Positions 44,163-53,728 are shown, numbered from the stretch's first letter. The stretch is DNA of 64,000 nucleotides from Hyphomicrobiales bacterium (GCA_900468625.1 UBUL01000027.1:62001-126000); one strand, 5' to 3'. Numbers and translations: made by a program. Notes: generated by a model from the letters alone, not told the origin.

Positions 44163-44579
44163 ATGAACCGCAAGTTTGCCACCACCCTGGGCAGTGCCAC
44201 GATTGCAGCATTTCTTGGCCTTTCGGCGCTGGCCGGTCCCGCCAATGCCGGCGGTTCGATCGCGTTTTATCTCTCGCCCCAGAACGCAGAAGATGCCGAC
44301 ATGATGGACCTGGGTTTGAGAGCCTATTCCTTTTACAAGCATGTGCGCAGCGGCGCCGACATTCGCCAGCGCGGACAGGGCAATTATGCCGGTGCCGCAC
44401 AGAATGGACGGGATAACGTCGGTATCATTCGCCAGGAGGGTAACGGCCATTCCGCCACGCTGCGGCAGAACGGCAACGACAATTCCTACGGGGTCTTCCA
44501 GTTCGGGCGGAACACCGACACGCAGATCGTACAGGATGGCGATGGGCAAACTGGGGCAGCGCTGCTGTTCGGCTGGTGA
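44163..44579 (+). CDS. Second curlin-repeat protein
   Basis: A 138-residue secreted protein; AAGGAGAG precedes ATG at 44163. The signal peptide ends GPANAGG. A non-repeat segment (about 30-60, FYLSPQNAEDADMMDLGL) is followed by about three curlin repeats (IRQRGQGN, AQNGRDN, IRQEGNGH, LRQNGNDN, FQFGRNTD, VQDGDGQT). The long non-repeat N-terminal part differs from the first curlin and may make it a nucleator or minor subunit. It converges on the M16 peptidase gene with about 80 bp between. Confidence 0.87.
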   Translation: MNRKFATTLGSATIAAFLGLSALAGPANAGGSIAFYLSPQNAEDADMMDLGLRAYSFYKHVRSGADIRQRGQGNYAGAAQNGRDNVGIIRQEGNGHSATLRQNGNDNSYGVFQFGRNTDTQIVQDGDGQTGAALLFGW

Positions 44580-44659
44580 CTCAACCACATCATCCGTTCT
44601 CACCAGTAGCGTCGTGTACCGTGCATGTGGGATCATAACGCATGATATGCGCTTGCCAT

Positions 44660-47521
44660 CTACCTAAAGGTGGCGTCTGCTGGCAGCACCTCGAATTTCC
44701 AGAATTTTTCGGGCGTGAAGTAGGCCTGGGCGATGGTGCGCACGCTCTGTGCCGTAACGTTCTCATAACCATTGCGAATGGTGTGCAGAAAATCGATGCG
44801 CCGACCATCAGCCTGTATGCCGGAAAGTTGCTGCAGCCAATAGTCATTGCGTTGGCGCCGCTGGTCGAGGCTTTCGATGAACGGCTGTTTGGCGCGTGCA
44901 AGTTCATCCGCCGAAATATCGGCGGTGCGCAGATCACCTGCGATCTTTTCGATGATCTCGTAAAAACGCCCGATCTCGTCGGGCGTTGTCTCCACATAGA
45001 CAAAGGCATAGCCGTAGCCCGGGAAAAATTCGGAGAGCACCGTATCGCCGCGAGGAGTGTAGGTCGCGCCCTCCTTGCGGCGAAATTCCGTGGTTAGCCT
45101 ATCAAGGAGTATCCGTCCGGCAATTCTCGTCGCATAAGTGCGTGGCAGATCGGACAATAGATCACCCATGGGAACGGCAACCAGCGCGGCCGCATTGTCG
45201 TTGCGCTGAAGCTGATGCAGCACGACCGGCTGCTTCGTTGGCGCGGGAAAATGCACGGCCGGTCCATCGACTGTCGGCATCGTCGCCGGCCGTGCGGGCA
45301 ACGCGCCAAAGGTCGCGGCGGTAAGACGGATTGCATCCTCGATCGTCACGTCACCGACGATGCTGATATTGATTGATCCTTTCGAGAGATAGGGCTCGAA
45401 TTGTGCCCGGAAATCCGCGGGCGAAACCGAGGATATCAGCTGACGGTCGGCGACGGCCCAGCGCGGATCGCCCGCATGCAGCAAGCCGGGAAGAAAGCGA
45501 TCGGCTATGTTGCCGGCCGTCAATTCGCGATCGCCGAGACCGTTCTGGTAAGACGATTGAAGCTGTGTAAAGGCTTGCGGACGATAGGCCGGGTCGGAAG
45601 CATAAGCAGCAAGCATCTGCATTTGCGTTGTCAGATCCTCGGGACGCGTCTTGCCTTGAAGTGTGAATGCCTCATCGTTGAATGAGAAACGAATGCTGAC
45701 TTCCTTTCCCGACAGAGCCTGCCACATCTCATCGTAACCGATTGCTTTCAAGCCGCCGGGAACAAATGCGGCTGCCGTCCAGGCCGCCGTTTGCCGAGCG
45801 ATCGGAAAATCGCGCCGGCCGTGGCCAATATCGACGCGAACAAGCACCTCGCCCTCATGCAACTTTGTCGGCTTGACGGCCAAATGCATGCCATTTGCGA
45901 AACTCACCAAGGTGATGCCGAGATCTTCGATGGCACGGGTCTCGCTTACCGAACCCGACGGGCCGAATGTGGTATATGGCCATAGAGGAGTGGTGATGGG
46001 TACCGGCGCCGAAATGGGCGTGGCCTGCGAAGCCTTATAGGCCTTTTCGACGGCGGCCTCCGAGCCGGTCGGCACCTGTGGTGTTTGCAGGATGATGCGC
46101 GGCCCGTTGACGGCGATAGCCTGTTGCAGCGACTTGTTGACATCGGCCGCTGTCAGCTTTCTTGCTGTGCTGTCGAAGAGCGTAAGAGCTTGGGCGGGGG
46201 ACAGGAAGACTTTCCCTTCAGCGATACTCGCGGTAAGCCCGTCGGCGATGACGGCGCTGGTCCGCGCCGCATCGCCTACCGCTGCCGTCTGCAGAGTGGT
46301 GCGCTCTTCCAGCAGTTCACGATCGACTTCTGATTGGAGGACGCCGAATTTGGCTAGGCGATGCTGTTCTTGGTCCAGGACGGTCAATGCGCTTTGCCAA
46401 GCTGCGGGTGCAATTTCCGCAGAGATGGTGATCATATCGGCGGATTCGAGCAGGGTGCCGGCGCTAGCTCTTGCCTTGAAGAATGGAGCACCGGGTTGAT
46501 GCGCGAGGAGGTCGAGGCGATGCGCGAGGATACGCAGCCCGATTTCCCGGACCGACTTCTGCCGACGTGAGATACGCGTATCCGATGCTTCGTCATGAGG
46601 GCGCATCCAAGCGAATTCCAGAAGCCCTATGCCACTTGAGGTTCTGAGAATGTCGACCCCAGCCTGGCGTTTTCGGAATGCACCGAGAGAGCGTCTCGTC
46701 GCAACGGGGCCGTCGGCAGACCAATCATCGAAACGTCGTCTGATTTCCGCCTCGACCGCCGCCGGCTCGATATCGCCAACGACAATAAGGGTGGCGCGAT
46801 CCGGGCGATAATTGGCATGATAATAGTCACGGAGCCGGTCGATTGTCGCGTTGCGGATAATGATTGTGTCACCGATCGGCCGGCGCAGCGGTGCGAGCTG
46901 ACCGGCAAGGAGCACGCTCTGGAGCGCATGATCGGCGCGTGCCTGCGGTGTGTCGGTCTGCCTTTCTTCGGCAAGCACAACGCCACGTTCGCGTTCGAAT
47001 GCGGCCTCATCCAGCCTCAGTTCACTGGCGGTTTCGCGCATCAGCATCAAGCCAGTCGATACCGTACCGGCGTCGGCCTCTGGAAGATTAAGTTTGTAAA
47101 TGGTCTGATCGAAATAGGTGTGGGCATTAACGTCAGGCCCGAATGTCAACCCCTTGCGTTGAAGGAGAGCGACCATGTCGTCTTCGGCAAAGTGTGTGCT
47201 GCCTCTGAAGGCCATATGTTCGAGAAAATGTGCCAAACCGCGCTGGTCATCATCTTCGTCGCGAGATCCCGCTTCGATGCGGAAGCGGATCGCTACCTGA
47301 CCGGTCGGCGTGGCGTTGTGCATGACGGCAAACTTCATGCCGTTCGGAAGCGTCCCGTATCGTACGGCCGGATCCGGTTGCAAATCGCTTGCGGCCTGCG
47401 GCCAGGCTGTGGCCGGCTGAGCGGCCTGGAGCGGCGATGTCACGGCGAGTAGGATTGCGAACGACACCATGGCGCCCAGATGCCGCATCCGTGCAGAAAA
47501 TCTCGAATTGAGGAAGGACAT
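44660..47521 (-). CDS. M16-family (pitrilysin-type) zinc peptidase
   Basis: A 953-residue protein. Start at 47521 gives a signal peptide (MRHLGAMVSFAILLAVTSPLQA, cleavage near LQAAQ); the longer open frame to 47650 adds a non-conserved leader. The inverted zinc motif HFLEH is at residues 98-102, and about 75 residues later ELRLDEAAFERERGVVLAE supplies the third ligand region. The C-terminal half is a second M16-like domain without HxxEH. The two-lobed form is typical of periplasmic pitrilysin or PqqL-type enzymes that clip small proteins and peptides. Whether it acts on curlins is unknown. Confidence 0.9.
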   Translation of the reverse strand: MSFLNSRFSARMRHLGAMVSFAILLAVTSPLQAAQPATAWPQAASDLQPDPAVRYGTLPNGMKFAVMHNATPTGQVAIRFRIEAGSRDEDDDQRGLAHFLEHMAFRGSTHFAEDDMVALLQRKGLTFGPDVNAHTYFDQTIYKLNLPEADAGTVSTGLMLMRETASELRLDEAAFERERGVVLAEERQTDTPQARADHALQSVLLAGQLAPLRRPIGDTIIIRNATIDRLRDYYHANYRPDRATLIVVGDIEPAAVEAEIRRRFDDWSADGPVATRRSLGAFRKRQAGVDILRTSSGIGLLEFAWMRPHDEASDTRISRRQKSVREIGLRILAHRLDLLAHQPGAPFFKARASAGTLLESADMITISAEIAPAAWQSALTVLDQEQHRLAKFGVLQSEVDRELLEERTTLQTAAVGDAARTSAVIADGLTASIAEGKVFLSPAQALTLFDSTARKLTAADVNKSLQQAIAVNGPRIILQTPQVPTGSEAAVEKAYKASQATPISAPVPITTPLWPYTTFGPSGSVSETRAIEDLGITLVSFANGMHLAVKPTKLHEGEVLVRVDIGHGRRDFPIARQTAAWTAAAFVPGGLKAIGYDEMWQALSGKEVSIRFSFNDEAFTLQGKTRPEDLTTQMQMLAAYASDPAYRPQAFTQLQSSYQNGLGDRELTAGNIADRFLPGLLHAGDPRWAVADRQLISSVSPADFRAQFEPYLSKGSINISIVGDVTIEDAIRLTAATFGALPARPATMPTVDGPAVHFPAPTKQPVVLHQLQRNDNAAALVAVPMGDLLSDLPRTYATRIAGRILLDRLTTEFRRKEGATYTPRGDTVLSEFFPGYGYAFVYVETTPDEIGRFYEIIEKIAGDLRTADISADELARAKQPFIESLDQRRQRNDYWLQQLSGIQADGRRIDFLHTIRNGYENVTAQSVRTIAQAYFTPEKFWKFEVLPADATFR

Positions 47522-47802
47522 GCAAGTCTCGGGATGGAGAGGGGATATGTTACCGGCGGCACTATCGAATAGGTTGCGCTCGGTATCAATAGCCATGTCT
47601 GCAGGAAGGCAACCTGGAGCGAGTTGCCGATGAAGCGGGCGCTCTGCCATGAGCGGATGCGAATGCCGCGGATTTGGGACCGTAATCGGTATCTTGGACG
47701 GGGCGATTGCTTAAAACTATGATCCAAGAGCCAGGCGATCATTTGATAATCGTTGGGGGTGTCGCCAGCTACGGCATTGCTATTTGCGGGCAGAGTGCGG
47801 GA

Positions 47803-47823
47803 TGGGCCGGCGCTACCGGCCCA
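47803..47823 (-). terminator. Hairpin just after the flotillin gene (weak terminator)
   Basis: TGGGCCGG (47803-47810) and CCGGCCCA (47816-47823) form a perfect 8-bp stem with a 5-nt loop, seven bases beyond the flotillin stop. No T run follows on the minus strand. The rest of the 309-bp gap to the M16 start shows nothing else clear. Confidence 0.45.
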
Positions 47824-47830
47824 TGGACAC

Positions 47831-49873
47831 TCAATCTTGCGCGATCGCCGCAGGTGCCGCCGCCGGCTCCTGCCGTCCAAGCCGGTCGGCAACCAGCATC
47901 GACAACATCATTTCCACAAGGCCATTGGCCGCGCCCTTTTCGCCAGCGCCACCGCCCACCTGGATCTGCGGCACGAGCGGCAGCCTGCCGTTCTCGATCG
48001 CCTCGGCAAAGCGCATCAGGACCTGCGAATTGAGCTGATAGTCCGGGCCGCCGAACGCCGCCACTTTCTTCTCCGTAGCTTCGGCTTCCGCCAGGCCGAC
48101 GGCGCGTACTTTCTCCGCATCGGCAAGGCCGGTCGCCTTGATGCGCTCGGCATCGGCAAGCGCAATAGCCTTGATCCGGTCAGCCTCGCCCAGACCGGCA
48201 AGCCGTACCTTCTCGGCTTCCGCCTTGGCGGTAACCTGAATGGTTTCCGCCTGCTGGCGGGTACGGGCAAGCTGCGCCTTGCCCTCGTTCTCGCTGATCT
48301 CGATAGTGAGCGCCGATGTCGTGATCTTGGCCTGTTGTTCTGCGAGCGCTTCCTTTTCGCGCAAGGTGCGCTCCTGAATCGCAGCCGCTTCCTGCAGTTT
48401 ATAAGTCTCGACCTTTTCGACGGCAATCTGGCGTTCCCGCAACTGGATCAGGATCTGCTCGATGCTGTTCTGGCCGTTGCTGGCGCGCGGCGTGCCGATC
48501 AGGACCTCCTGCAATTCGAGACTGTAGGAGGCAAACTTTTCGCGCATTTCCTCGCCGGATTTGCGCTGAATCTCGCTGCGTTCCTGCAAGAGCTCGATCA
48601 GCGTCTTGGTCTGGGCGATATTCTTGAAATAGGCCGATACCATCGGATCGAGCGTCTGTTCGACCAGCCGTTTGATATCCCCAAAGCGCTGTACCACCAG
48701 TGGTGCCTTCATATAGTCGATATGGACGACAACCGAGAGCGGCAGCACGGGTTCGAACGCATCCTTGGTGATCAAGGACACTTCGGAGAGATTTTCGTCC
48801 AATCGGTGCTCGCCGAACTGCTCCTTCGTCCATTTGAGCACGAAGTTGGTGGTGGGCACGATGACGATATTGCCGGCATAGGTGTTGAAGGCATATTTGC
48901 CCGGCAGAAGGGGCGTCGACCAGACGCCGCGGGCGCCGGTCTCGACCAGTTCTCCATGGCGATAGGTCTGGCCGGAGAGGTCCGCGCCGCGACGCCCGGT
49001 ATAGGAGACGACGACACCAACCGTGCCAACGCCGATAATCGTCTTGTCGACCAACTCGACGGTTGCGAAAATGCGGTTGAGGAAGTAGCTGCCGTCGGCA
49101 AGCACCTGCAACTGACGGCCACGATAGCCGCCGGCATTGAGAAACTTCTCCGGATCCTGGAAATTGTTATGGAAGTTCGGATCTTTCGGATCGTTGGCGA
49201 CGGTCGGCGCGATGATTTCGCCATCGGGCAGTGCCGGGCCGTCATGGATGGTCACGATGCCGATCATGTCCTGCGCGTCATGGATGACGACGGGCTCGAA
49301 ACCCTCCCGCTCGGTAATCAGCGTCGACATGTCGGCAAACAGTTGCTGTTCGGAGGAGCTGAGATTGACGGCATAGATCGATTGCGCGGTCAGCACGATG
49401 AATTGTGCGAGATTGATGGCATAGGTGCCTTCGCGGAGAATTTTTCGCTGCGGCCCCTTCTGCCCGCCTTTTACGAGAAAACCGCGCACGTCCTGAAAGT
49501 CATCCGCTTCGATATTCGAGGCAAGAGTCTGGGTCGGCGGCAGCGGCTTGCCGTCGCGGGCAAAGACATAGCCGATCTGCCCCTGGGGAATGGTCACGAG
49601 ATTGGCGCGGTGCATCGAATACTGGAACGGCATGAAGAAATGCAGGCCGCCGCGCACGACGTCCGGCTGGAAACCAGCTTCGCCGTTGAGTGCAATGAAG
49701 CCGTTCCTGACGGAGCCACGGAAACTCCACAGCTTTTCGAGGATGCCAAGTCTGTCGTTGGGGATATAGCGGATTATGCCGCTCCACCGAAAAAGTATTG
49801 CCAGCACGATGACGGGAACGGCGATTTCGATCGCCATCCATTCCATCGGACTGAGATTGGGTAGGGCTTCCAT
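47831..49873 (-). CDS. Flotillin-like SPFH-domain membrane protein
   Basis: A 680-residue protein. One N-terminal helix (MAIEIAVPVIVLAILF) anchors it. The SPFH/band-7 region spans roughly 80-400 (GLHFFMPFQYSMHRANLVTIPQGQIGYVFARDGKPL and later FEPVLPLSVVVHIDYMKAPL). A long Glu/Ala/Lys/Arg-rich coiled coil occupies about 430-620 (TAKAEAEKVRLAGLGEADRIKA with repeated ADAERIKATGLADAEK units), and the tail is Ala-rich. Such proteins form large membrane-microdomain assemblies. It is longer than classical flotillins because of an extended SPFH region. No partner gene lies next to it, though NfeD-type partners are common elsewhere. Confidence 0.88.
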   Translation of the reverse strand: MEALPNLSPMEWMAIEIAVPVIVLAILFRWSGIIRYIPNDRLGILEKLWSFRGSVRNGFIALNGEAGFQPDVVRGGLHFFMPFQYSMHRANLVTIPQGQIGYVFARDGKPLPPTQTLASNIEADDFQDVRGFLVKGGQKGPQRKILREGTYAINLAQFIVLTAQSIYAVNLSSSEQQLFADMSTLITEREGFEPVVIHDAQDMIGIVTIHDGPALPDGEIIAPTVANDPKDPNFHNNFQDPEKFLNAGGYRGRQLQVLADGSYFLNRIFATVELVDKTIIGVGTVGVVVSYTGRRGADLSGQTYRHGELVETGARGVWSTPLLPGKYAFNTYAGNIVIVPTTNFVLKWTKEQFGEHRLDENLSEVSLITKDAFEPVLPLSVVVHIDYMKAPLVVQRFGDIKRLVEQTLDPMVSAYFKNIAQTKTLIELLQERSEIQRKSGEEMREKFASYSLELQEVLIGTPRASNGQNSIEQILIQLRERQIAVEKVETYKLQEAAAIQERTLREKEALAEQQAKITTSALTIEISENEGKAQLARTRQQAETIQVTAKAEAEKVRLAGLGEADRIKAIALADAERIKATGLADAEKVRAVGLAEAEATEKKVAAFGGPDYQLNSQVLMRFAEAIENGRLPLVPQIQVGGGAGEKGAANGLVEMMLSMLVADRLGRQEPAAAPAAIAQD

Positions 49874-50332
49874 CTCTTCTCTCCTATGGGCGCACGGGTT
49901 CGTCCACCCGACAGCCGCCCGGTTGGTATTGGTCGATAAAATGGGGAGATTGCATACCTACGCGCTCGACGCACCAATGATGTGTCGAAGTTTAGGTGGC
50001 TCATTGTCTGGAGAAATAACCACGTGCCCTCAGTCCCCACCGAGGAAGGGCGTGGTTTTGATGCGGTCTCACATCGGTGTTGCCTTGATAGACATAACGA
50101 TAGACGACGTAGGCATTACGCTCATAGGTTTAAAGATGTTCAAGGCGGAAATCGGATAAGTACTTCCGGCGATTTGGCTATTTCGAGCATTTGATTCTAC
50201 TGAACTATGCGGGCGTCTCGAAGCTCCCAGGTCGCCCTTTGAGATTCACATGAGCTCGACGTGGAATGGCAGGCCTTTCGGCCGCAACGCGGCTGACATT
50301 GACAGTCATCCCCTCCCGCAGGATACAAGGGC
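49874..50332. other. Intergenic region between flotillin and the metal-sensor gene
   Basis: I see no gene in these 459 bp. The left edge should hold the flotillin promoter. Just before the sensor gene, ATCC-CCTCCCGCA-GGAT (50308-50324) is a C-rich tract with short inverted ends, the general look of CsoR/RcnR-family operators, but the match is weak. Confidence 0.35.
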
Positions 50333-50608
50333 ATGACACAACACACCCATGAGACCCATCCCGAGATCGTCAAGCGGCTCAAGCGTGCCCAAGGACATTT
50401 GAAGAGCGTCATCGCCATGATCGAGGACGGCAAGCCGTGCCTTGACATCGCCCAACAGCTGTCGGCCGTCGAGAAGGCAATCGTCAACGCAAAGCGCACC
50501 CTCATTCAGGATCATCTCGATCATTGCCTAGAAGAAACCATCGGAGCCCTCCCGCGCGACAAGCGGCAATCCATCGACGAATTCAAGACCATTACGAAAT
50601 ATCTCTAA
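50333..50608 (+). CDS. CsoR/RcnR-family metal-sensing repressor
   Basis: A 91-residue all-helical protein (KRLKRAQGHLKSVIAMIEDG...LSAVEKAIVNAKRTLIQDHL). Metal-ligand positions read Cys36, His61 and Cys65, the spacing of the Cu(I)-binding triad of CsoR. The N-terminus also has several His residues (His4, His6, His9), as in the RcnR/DmeR nickel-cobalt branch. Metal choice is therefore open. The family acts as a tetramer that releases DNA when metal binds. A transporter gene would be expected next, but only a fragment of an unrelated membrane protein follows. Confidence 0.87.
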   Translation: MTQHTHETHPEIVKRLKRAQGHLKSVIAMIEDGKPCLDIAQQLSAVEKAIVNAKRTLIQDHLDHCLEETIGALPRDKRQSIDEFKTITKYL

Positions 50609-50612
50609 TGGT

Positions 50613-50831
50613 ATGGCCGATCTGTCGGTCTATTGCGGATTGCTCGGGGCGGCTTTCGGTGCAGCAGCGATCCTTTTGATGCAGGCGGCCGCCAAGGCCG
50701 GGCGTTATGTTGCCCCGGCTGCAACAGCAAGCCTGGCATGGCGGCTTCCAGGCACGAACAATAGTTCCGCGGGAATCGCAAGATTGATGCCGACACGATA
50801 TCGGCAGCAACAGCGCCAATTCACTTGCTGA
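50613..50831 (+). pseudogene. Fragment of a YqaA/DedA-like membrane protein gene
   Basis: The frame starts five bases after the sensor stop. Its first 25 or so residues (MADLSVYCGLLGAAFGAAAILLMQ) resemble the N-terminus of YqaA-type membrane proteins (family form YGGLFLAAFLAATLLPAQSE). After that it loses any membrane character and stops at 72 residues, where intact members are about twice as long. It is probably a decayed or truncated gene. Confidence 0.45.
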
Positions 50832-50845
50832 TATTCGGGGATTAT

Positions 50846-51043
50846 TCACCAAACAACGGCGCTTGACGAAGGCCACTCTTCAACGAGCAGAAGGGAAAGT
50901 ATCGTCAGGCAGGATGCGGCGATCACGACGATGAAGGGGACGGAGCGGAGAAGCCTGACGATTGCAGGGGTTGCGATAACGAGCGCTATCCGGAACAGCA
51001 TCACGATCCAGTCGGCGACAGTGGGGTGATCCTTCTTGTACAC
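50846..51043 (-). CDS. Small two-helix membrane protein, unknown function
   Basis: A 65-residue protein with a GTG start behind GGGAGGG. After a polar MYKKDHPTVAD start there are two hydrophobic segments (WIVMLFRIALVIATPAIV and VPFIVVIAASCLTILSLLLV) and a short acidic tail. The ribosome site and clean helix pair favour a real gene; no family is recognised. The 243 bp between it and the SorC regulator gene (51044-51286) show nothing else. Confidence 0.45.
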   Translation of the reverse strand: MYKKDHPTVADWIVMLFRIALVIATPAIVRLLRSVPFIVVIAASCLTILSLLLVEEWPSSSAVVW

Positions 51044-51286
51044 GGCATCCCTCCCGCAGCATGCAGCTCAATGACTGTGGTCAGGTTCGCAGGAGAGCGT
51101 CGGCGACAAGCGAACGTTCCGGCCGCAAGCCTGGCGACACGCAGCAAAAACGAATTCCGTGCAGAAATCGTGGAGATTGGGTGTGAAACTGGTGGATGCT
51201 CACCGAGCCGGTTCGGCAGGAAAGTCAGGTGCCGGGGTCGCAAAGGGACGTCAGTGGTGATCGCAGGTTGCGGTTCCTTTCGGGCC

Positions 51287-52240
51287 TTATGATTCGATCA
51301 GGCGTTCGGCGCTGAACTTGTCCGTTATCAGCGTATCGATAACGCCGATCCTCAAGGCGCCGGCGATCGCCGCGGTCTTCTTCGCGCCGCCGGCGAGCGC
51401 GATGACCCGGTCGACCCGTTCGAGGTCTTCCAGCGGGAGGCCGATGACGCGCTCGTCGAGCGGCGTCTTTACCGGCTTGCCGTCCTTGTTGAAAAAACGC
51501 AGCGATATGTCGCCGACGGCACCTGCCTCGGCAAGGTCCGCAAGCTCCCGCGACGAGAAGATGTTGCCGGACCGTGAAAGCAGCTCCGATGGTTCGACGG
51601 CTCCGATGCCGACGATGGCGAGTGTGATGCTGCCGAAGAGATCCATCGTCTCCCGCACGAAGGGGTCCGTCTGCATCAGAAGCTTGGCCTCGCGCGAGGT
51701 CGTGACGCCTTGCACGGAAAGAAGCTTCGGCTCGGCGCCGGTCAGTCGTGCAAGTCGGGTGGTAAGCTGGGTGGCATGCGTCTGGACCGACGGGTCGCCC
51801 ATGCCGCCAAGCGTCTGGACGACATATTTGGCCTGGGCGCTCTTCTGGGGATGGATATTTTCCACCATCTTGAAGATCGTCTGGCTCCAGCTCGACACGC
51901 CGATGATCTCGCCGGGTGCAAGGGTCACTTCCAGAAGGTGAGCGGCAGCTTCGCCGATCCGGGCCATGATGGCTCCGTCCCGGTCTTCGGTGCATTCGAC
52001 GACAATCGCTTCGGGAAGACCGTATTTCTCGCGCAGCGCTCCTTCGAGTTCGCTATACGTGCCCACGGGCGGAATGACGCTCGTGCGCACGATATCTTCC
52101 GCCTCGGCCCGCTTCAGCATTCGCGAGACAGTTGCCTGCGATAGACGAAGATGCTGCGCGATCTCCGCCTGCCGCTTCCCTTCAATGTGGTACATCTGGG
52201 CAACTCTTGAGATGAGGCGGAGTTCGTTAAGGCGAGCCAT
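51287..52240 (-). CDS. SorC/DeoR-type sugar-responsive transcriptional regulator
   Basis: A 317-residue protein from ATG at 52240; a GTG three codons earlier is an alternative. The N-terminal helix-turn-helix reads GKRQAEIAQHLRLSQATVSRMLKRAE. The C-terminal sugar-phosphate-sensing domain has GVSSWSQTIFKMVE, VVQTLGGMGD and ALAGGAKKTAAIAGAL, standard for SorC proteins such as EryD. It is the last gene of the minus-strand kinase operon. A perfect inverted repeat lies immediately upstream, and near-identical ones lie in the divergent promoter region at 55671-55894, so it is the likely regulator of the whole cluster. The effector is probably a phosphorylated intermediate. Confidence 0.9.
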   Translation of the reverse strand: MARLNELRLISRVAQMYHIEGKRQAEIAQHLRLSQATVSRMLKRAEAEDIVRTSVIPPVGTYSELEGALREKYGLPEAIVVECTEDRDGAIMARIGEAAAHLLEVTLAPGEIIGVSSWSQTIFKMVENIHPQKSAQAKYVVQTLGGMGDPSVQTHATQLTTRLARLTGAEPKLLSVQGVTTSREAKLLMQTDPFVRETMDLFGSITLAIVGIGAVEPSELLSRSGNIFSSRELADLAEAGAVGDISLRFFNKDGKPVKTPLDERVIGLPLEDLERVDRVIALAGGAKKTAAIAGALRIGVIDTLITDKFSAERLIES

Positions 52241-52253
52241 CGTTGACACCGGA

Positions 52254-52269
52254 GTGAATTTTTATTCAC
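52254..52269 (-). promoter_or_regulatory. Operator copy 1 for the SorC regulator
   Basis: GTGAATTTTTATTCAC is a perfect inverted repeat (GTGAAT-N4-ATTCAC). It lies 14 bp before the regulator ATG and contains the stop codon of the kinase gene. It would give autoregulation or block read-through from the kinase gene. Confidence 0.65.
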
Positions 52270-53728
52270 CTTTAGCCGGAGTTGCGCGCAACGTCGAGCG
52301 GGCCAGCGCATCATTCCACCTATTCAGGAGGGCCGTATCGTCGATATCTTCCGGTTCGATGACTTCAGTATTTCTCGGAAGCGCCGCGATGGCATCGAGA
52401 TCCGGCCAGAGGCCGATCGAAAGGCCTGCAAGATAAGCGGCACCGAGCGCCGACGCCTCGGGTGCCTCGCACTGGATGATGGCGTGTTTTACCAGGTTCG
52501 ACACGCACTGCATGAGAAAACGGTTTCGGCTCGGCCCGCCGTCCACGTAGAGCGTGCCGAGTTCGCCGCCGCTTTGCGTCCGCATCGCCGTGATCACGTC
52601 ATAAACCTGGAAAGCGATCGAGTCGGTGACCGAACGGGCCATCTGCGCACGGGTGGTGCTGAAATTGATCTGCGAGAAGAGAGCGCGGGCGTCGGAATTC
52701 CAGTAGGGTGCACCCAGCCCCACGAAGGCAGGCACGAATCCCGGCCCTCCCGGTTCGGCGGTTGCGGCAAGGTCGACCAGGGCAGCCACATCCGGAAGGC
52801 CCAGAATGTCCGCCATCCAGGGCAGGCTCGCGGCACAAACGAGGATGTTGCCTTCGAAGGCGAAGGTTGGCTGTCCGGCGATGCGCCAGGCGACCGTTGT
52901 GGTAATGCCGTTGCGCGGTGCGATGAAGCGCGGCAGCGTTGTCATGACCGAAGACCCGGTTCCGAAGGTCGCCTTGCCATCGCCCGGTTTGAAGGCTCCG
53001 TGGCCGAACAAGGCCGCATGGCTGTCGCCGATGGCCGACCTGATCGGTGTGCCGTCCGGGACGCCAGCAAGACCCCTTGTGGTTCCAAAATCCGCGGAAC
53101 TATCGAGTACTTCGGGAAGGAGCCGGATATCGACCCCGAAAATCGCGCCCAGTTCTTCGCTCCAGGCTTGAGCTTCGAGATCGAGCAACTGGCTTCGTGC
53201 TGCATTCGAGGCATCGCACACATGCTTGCGACCGGCGGTAAGGCAATGAATGAGCCAGCTATCGATCGTGCCGATACGGACCTTTCGCCCATGCGCGACC
53301 CGATCGAGAAGCCACCGGAACTTCGGACCTGGAAACATCGGATCGAGAGGAAGGCCGGTCAGTGCTTCGACACGCTCCGAATGCCCGTCGGCGACGAGAC
53401 GCTCACAATCCGGCGCGGTGCGCCTGCATTGCCAGCTGAGCACCGGTCCCAGCGCCTTGCCTGTTTCCGCATCCCAAATGGTGACGGATTCCCGCTGGTT
53501 GGAAATCGCGATGGCTTCGATTGCCGTGCCGGGCGCGGCTTCCAGGCATGAAGCGATCGCCTCGCAGACGGACGCATGGATCCGTTCCGGATCCTGTTCG
53601 ACCCAGCCGGGCTGCGGATAGGAGATTCCGACCGGCGCCGACCCTCTGGCGATGATCTCGCCACGCTCTGAAACCAGCGCCGCCTTGGAATTGGTGGTTC
53701 CCTGGTCGATTGCCAGAATGGCCCGCAT
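52262..53728 (-). CDS. FGGY-family carbohydrate kinase
   Basis: A 488-residue kinase; ATG at 53728 follows GGAGG. It has the phosphate-1 loop DQGTTNSKAAL, SNQRESVTIWD, a catalytic Asp in IGDSHAALFGHGAF, the adenosine-region GKATFGTGSSVMT and the C-terminal DGGPSRNRFLMQ with PEASALGAAYLAGL. By wording it is nearer glycerol-kinase-like members than xylulokinases. In this cluster it probably phosphorylates a keto-sugar made by one of the SDR dehydrogenases. D-apulose is one candidate (making apulose-4-phosphate for the split transketolase); erythrulose, xylulose and related ketoses are alternatives. Confidence 0.9.
   Translation of the reverse strand: MRAILAIDQGTTNSKAALVSERGEIIARGSAPVGISYPQPGWVEQDPERIHASVCEAIASCLEAAPGTAIEAIAISNQRESVTIWDAETGKALGPVLSWQCRRTAPDCERLVADGHSERVEALTGLPLDPMFPGPKFRWLLDRVAHGRKVRIGTIDSWLIHCLTAGRKHVCDASNAARSQLLDLEAQAWSEELGAIFGVDIRLLPEVLDSSADFGTTRGLAGVPDGTPIRSAIGDSHAALFGHGAFKPGDGKATFGTGSSVMTTLPRFIAPRNGITTTVAWRIAGQPTFAFEGNILVCAASLPWMADILGLPDVAALVDLAATAEPGGPGFVPAFVGLGAPYWNSDARALFSQINFSTTRAQMARSVTDSIAFQVYDVITAMRTQSGGELGTLYVDGGPSRNRFLMQCVSNLVKHAIIQCEAPEASALGAAYLAGLSIGLWPDLDAIAALPRNTEVIEPEDIDDTALLNRWNDALARSTLRATPAKGE

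Noticed and set aside
47753..49864. 703-codon plus-strand open frame
   Set aside because: It is antisense to the flotillin gene, whose domains are clear. The translation shows no domain and follows the complementary codon pattern of a GC-rich gene.
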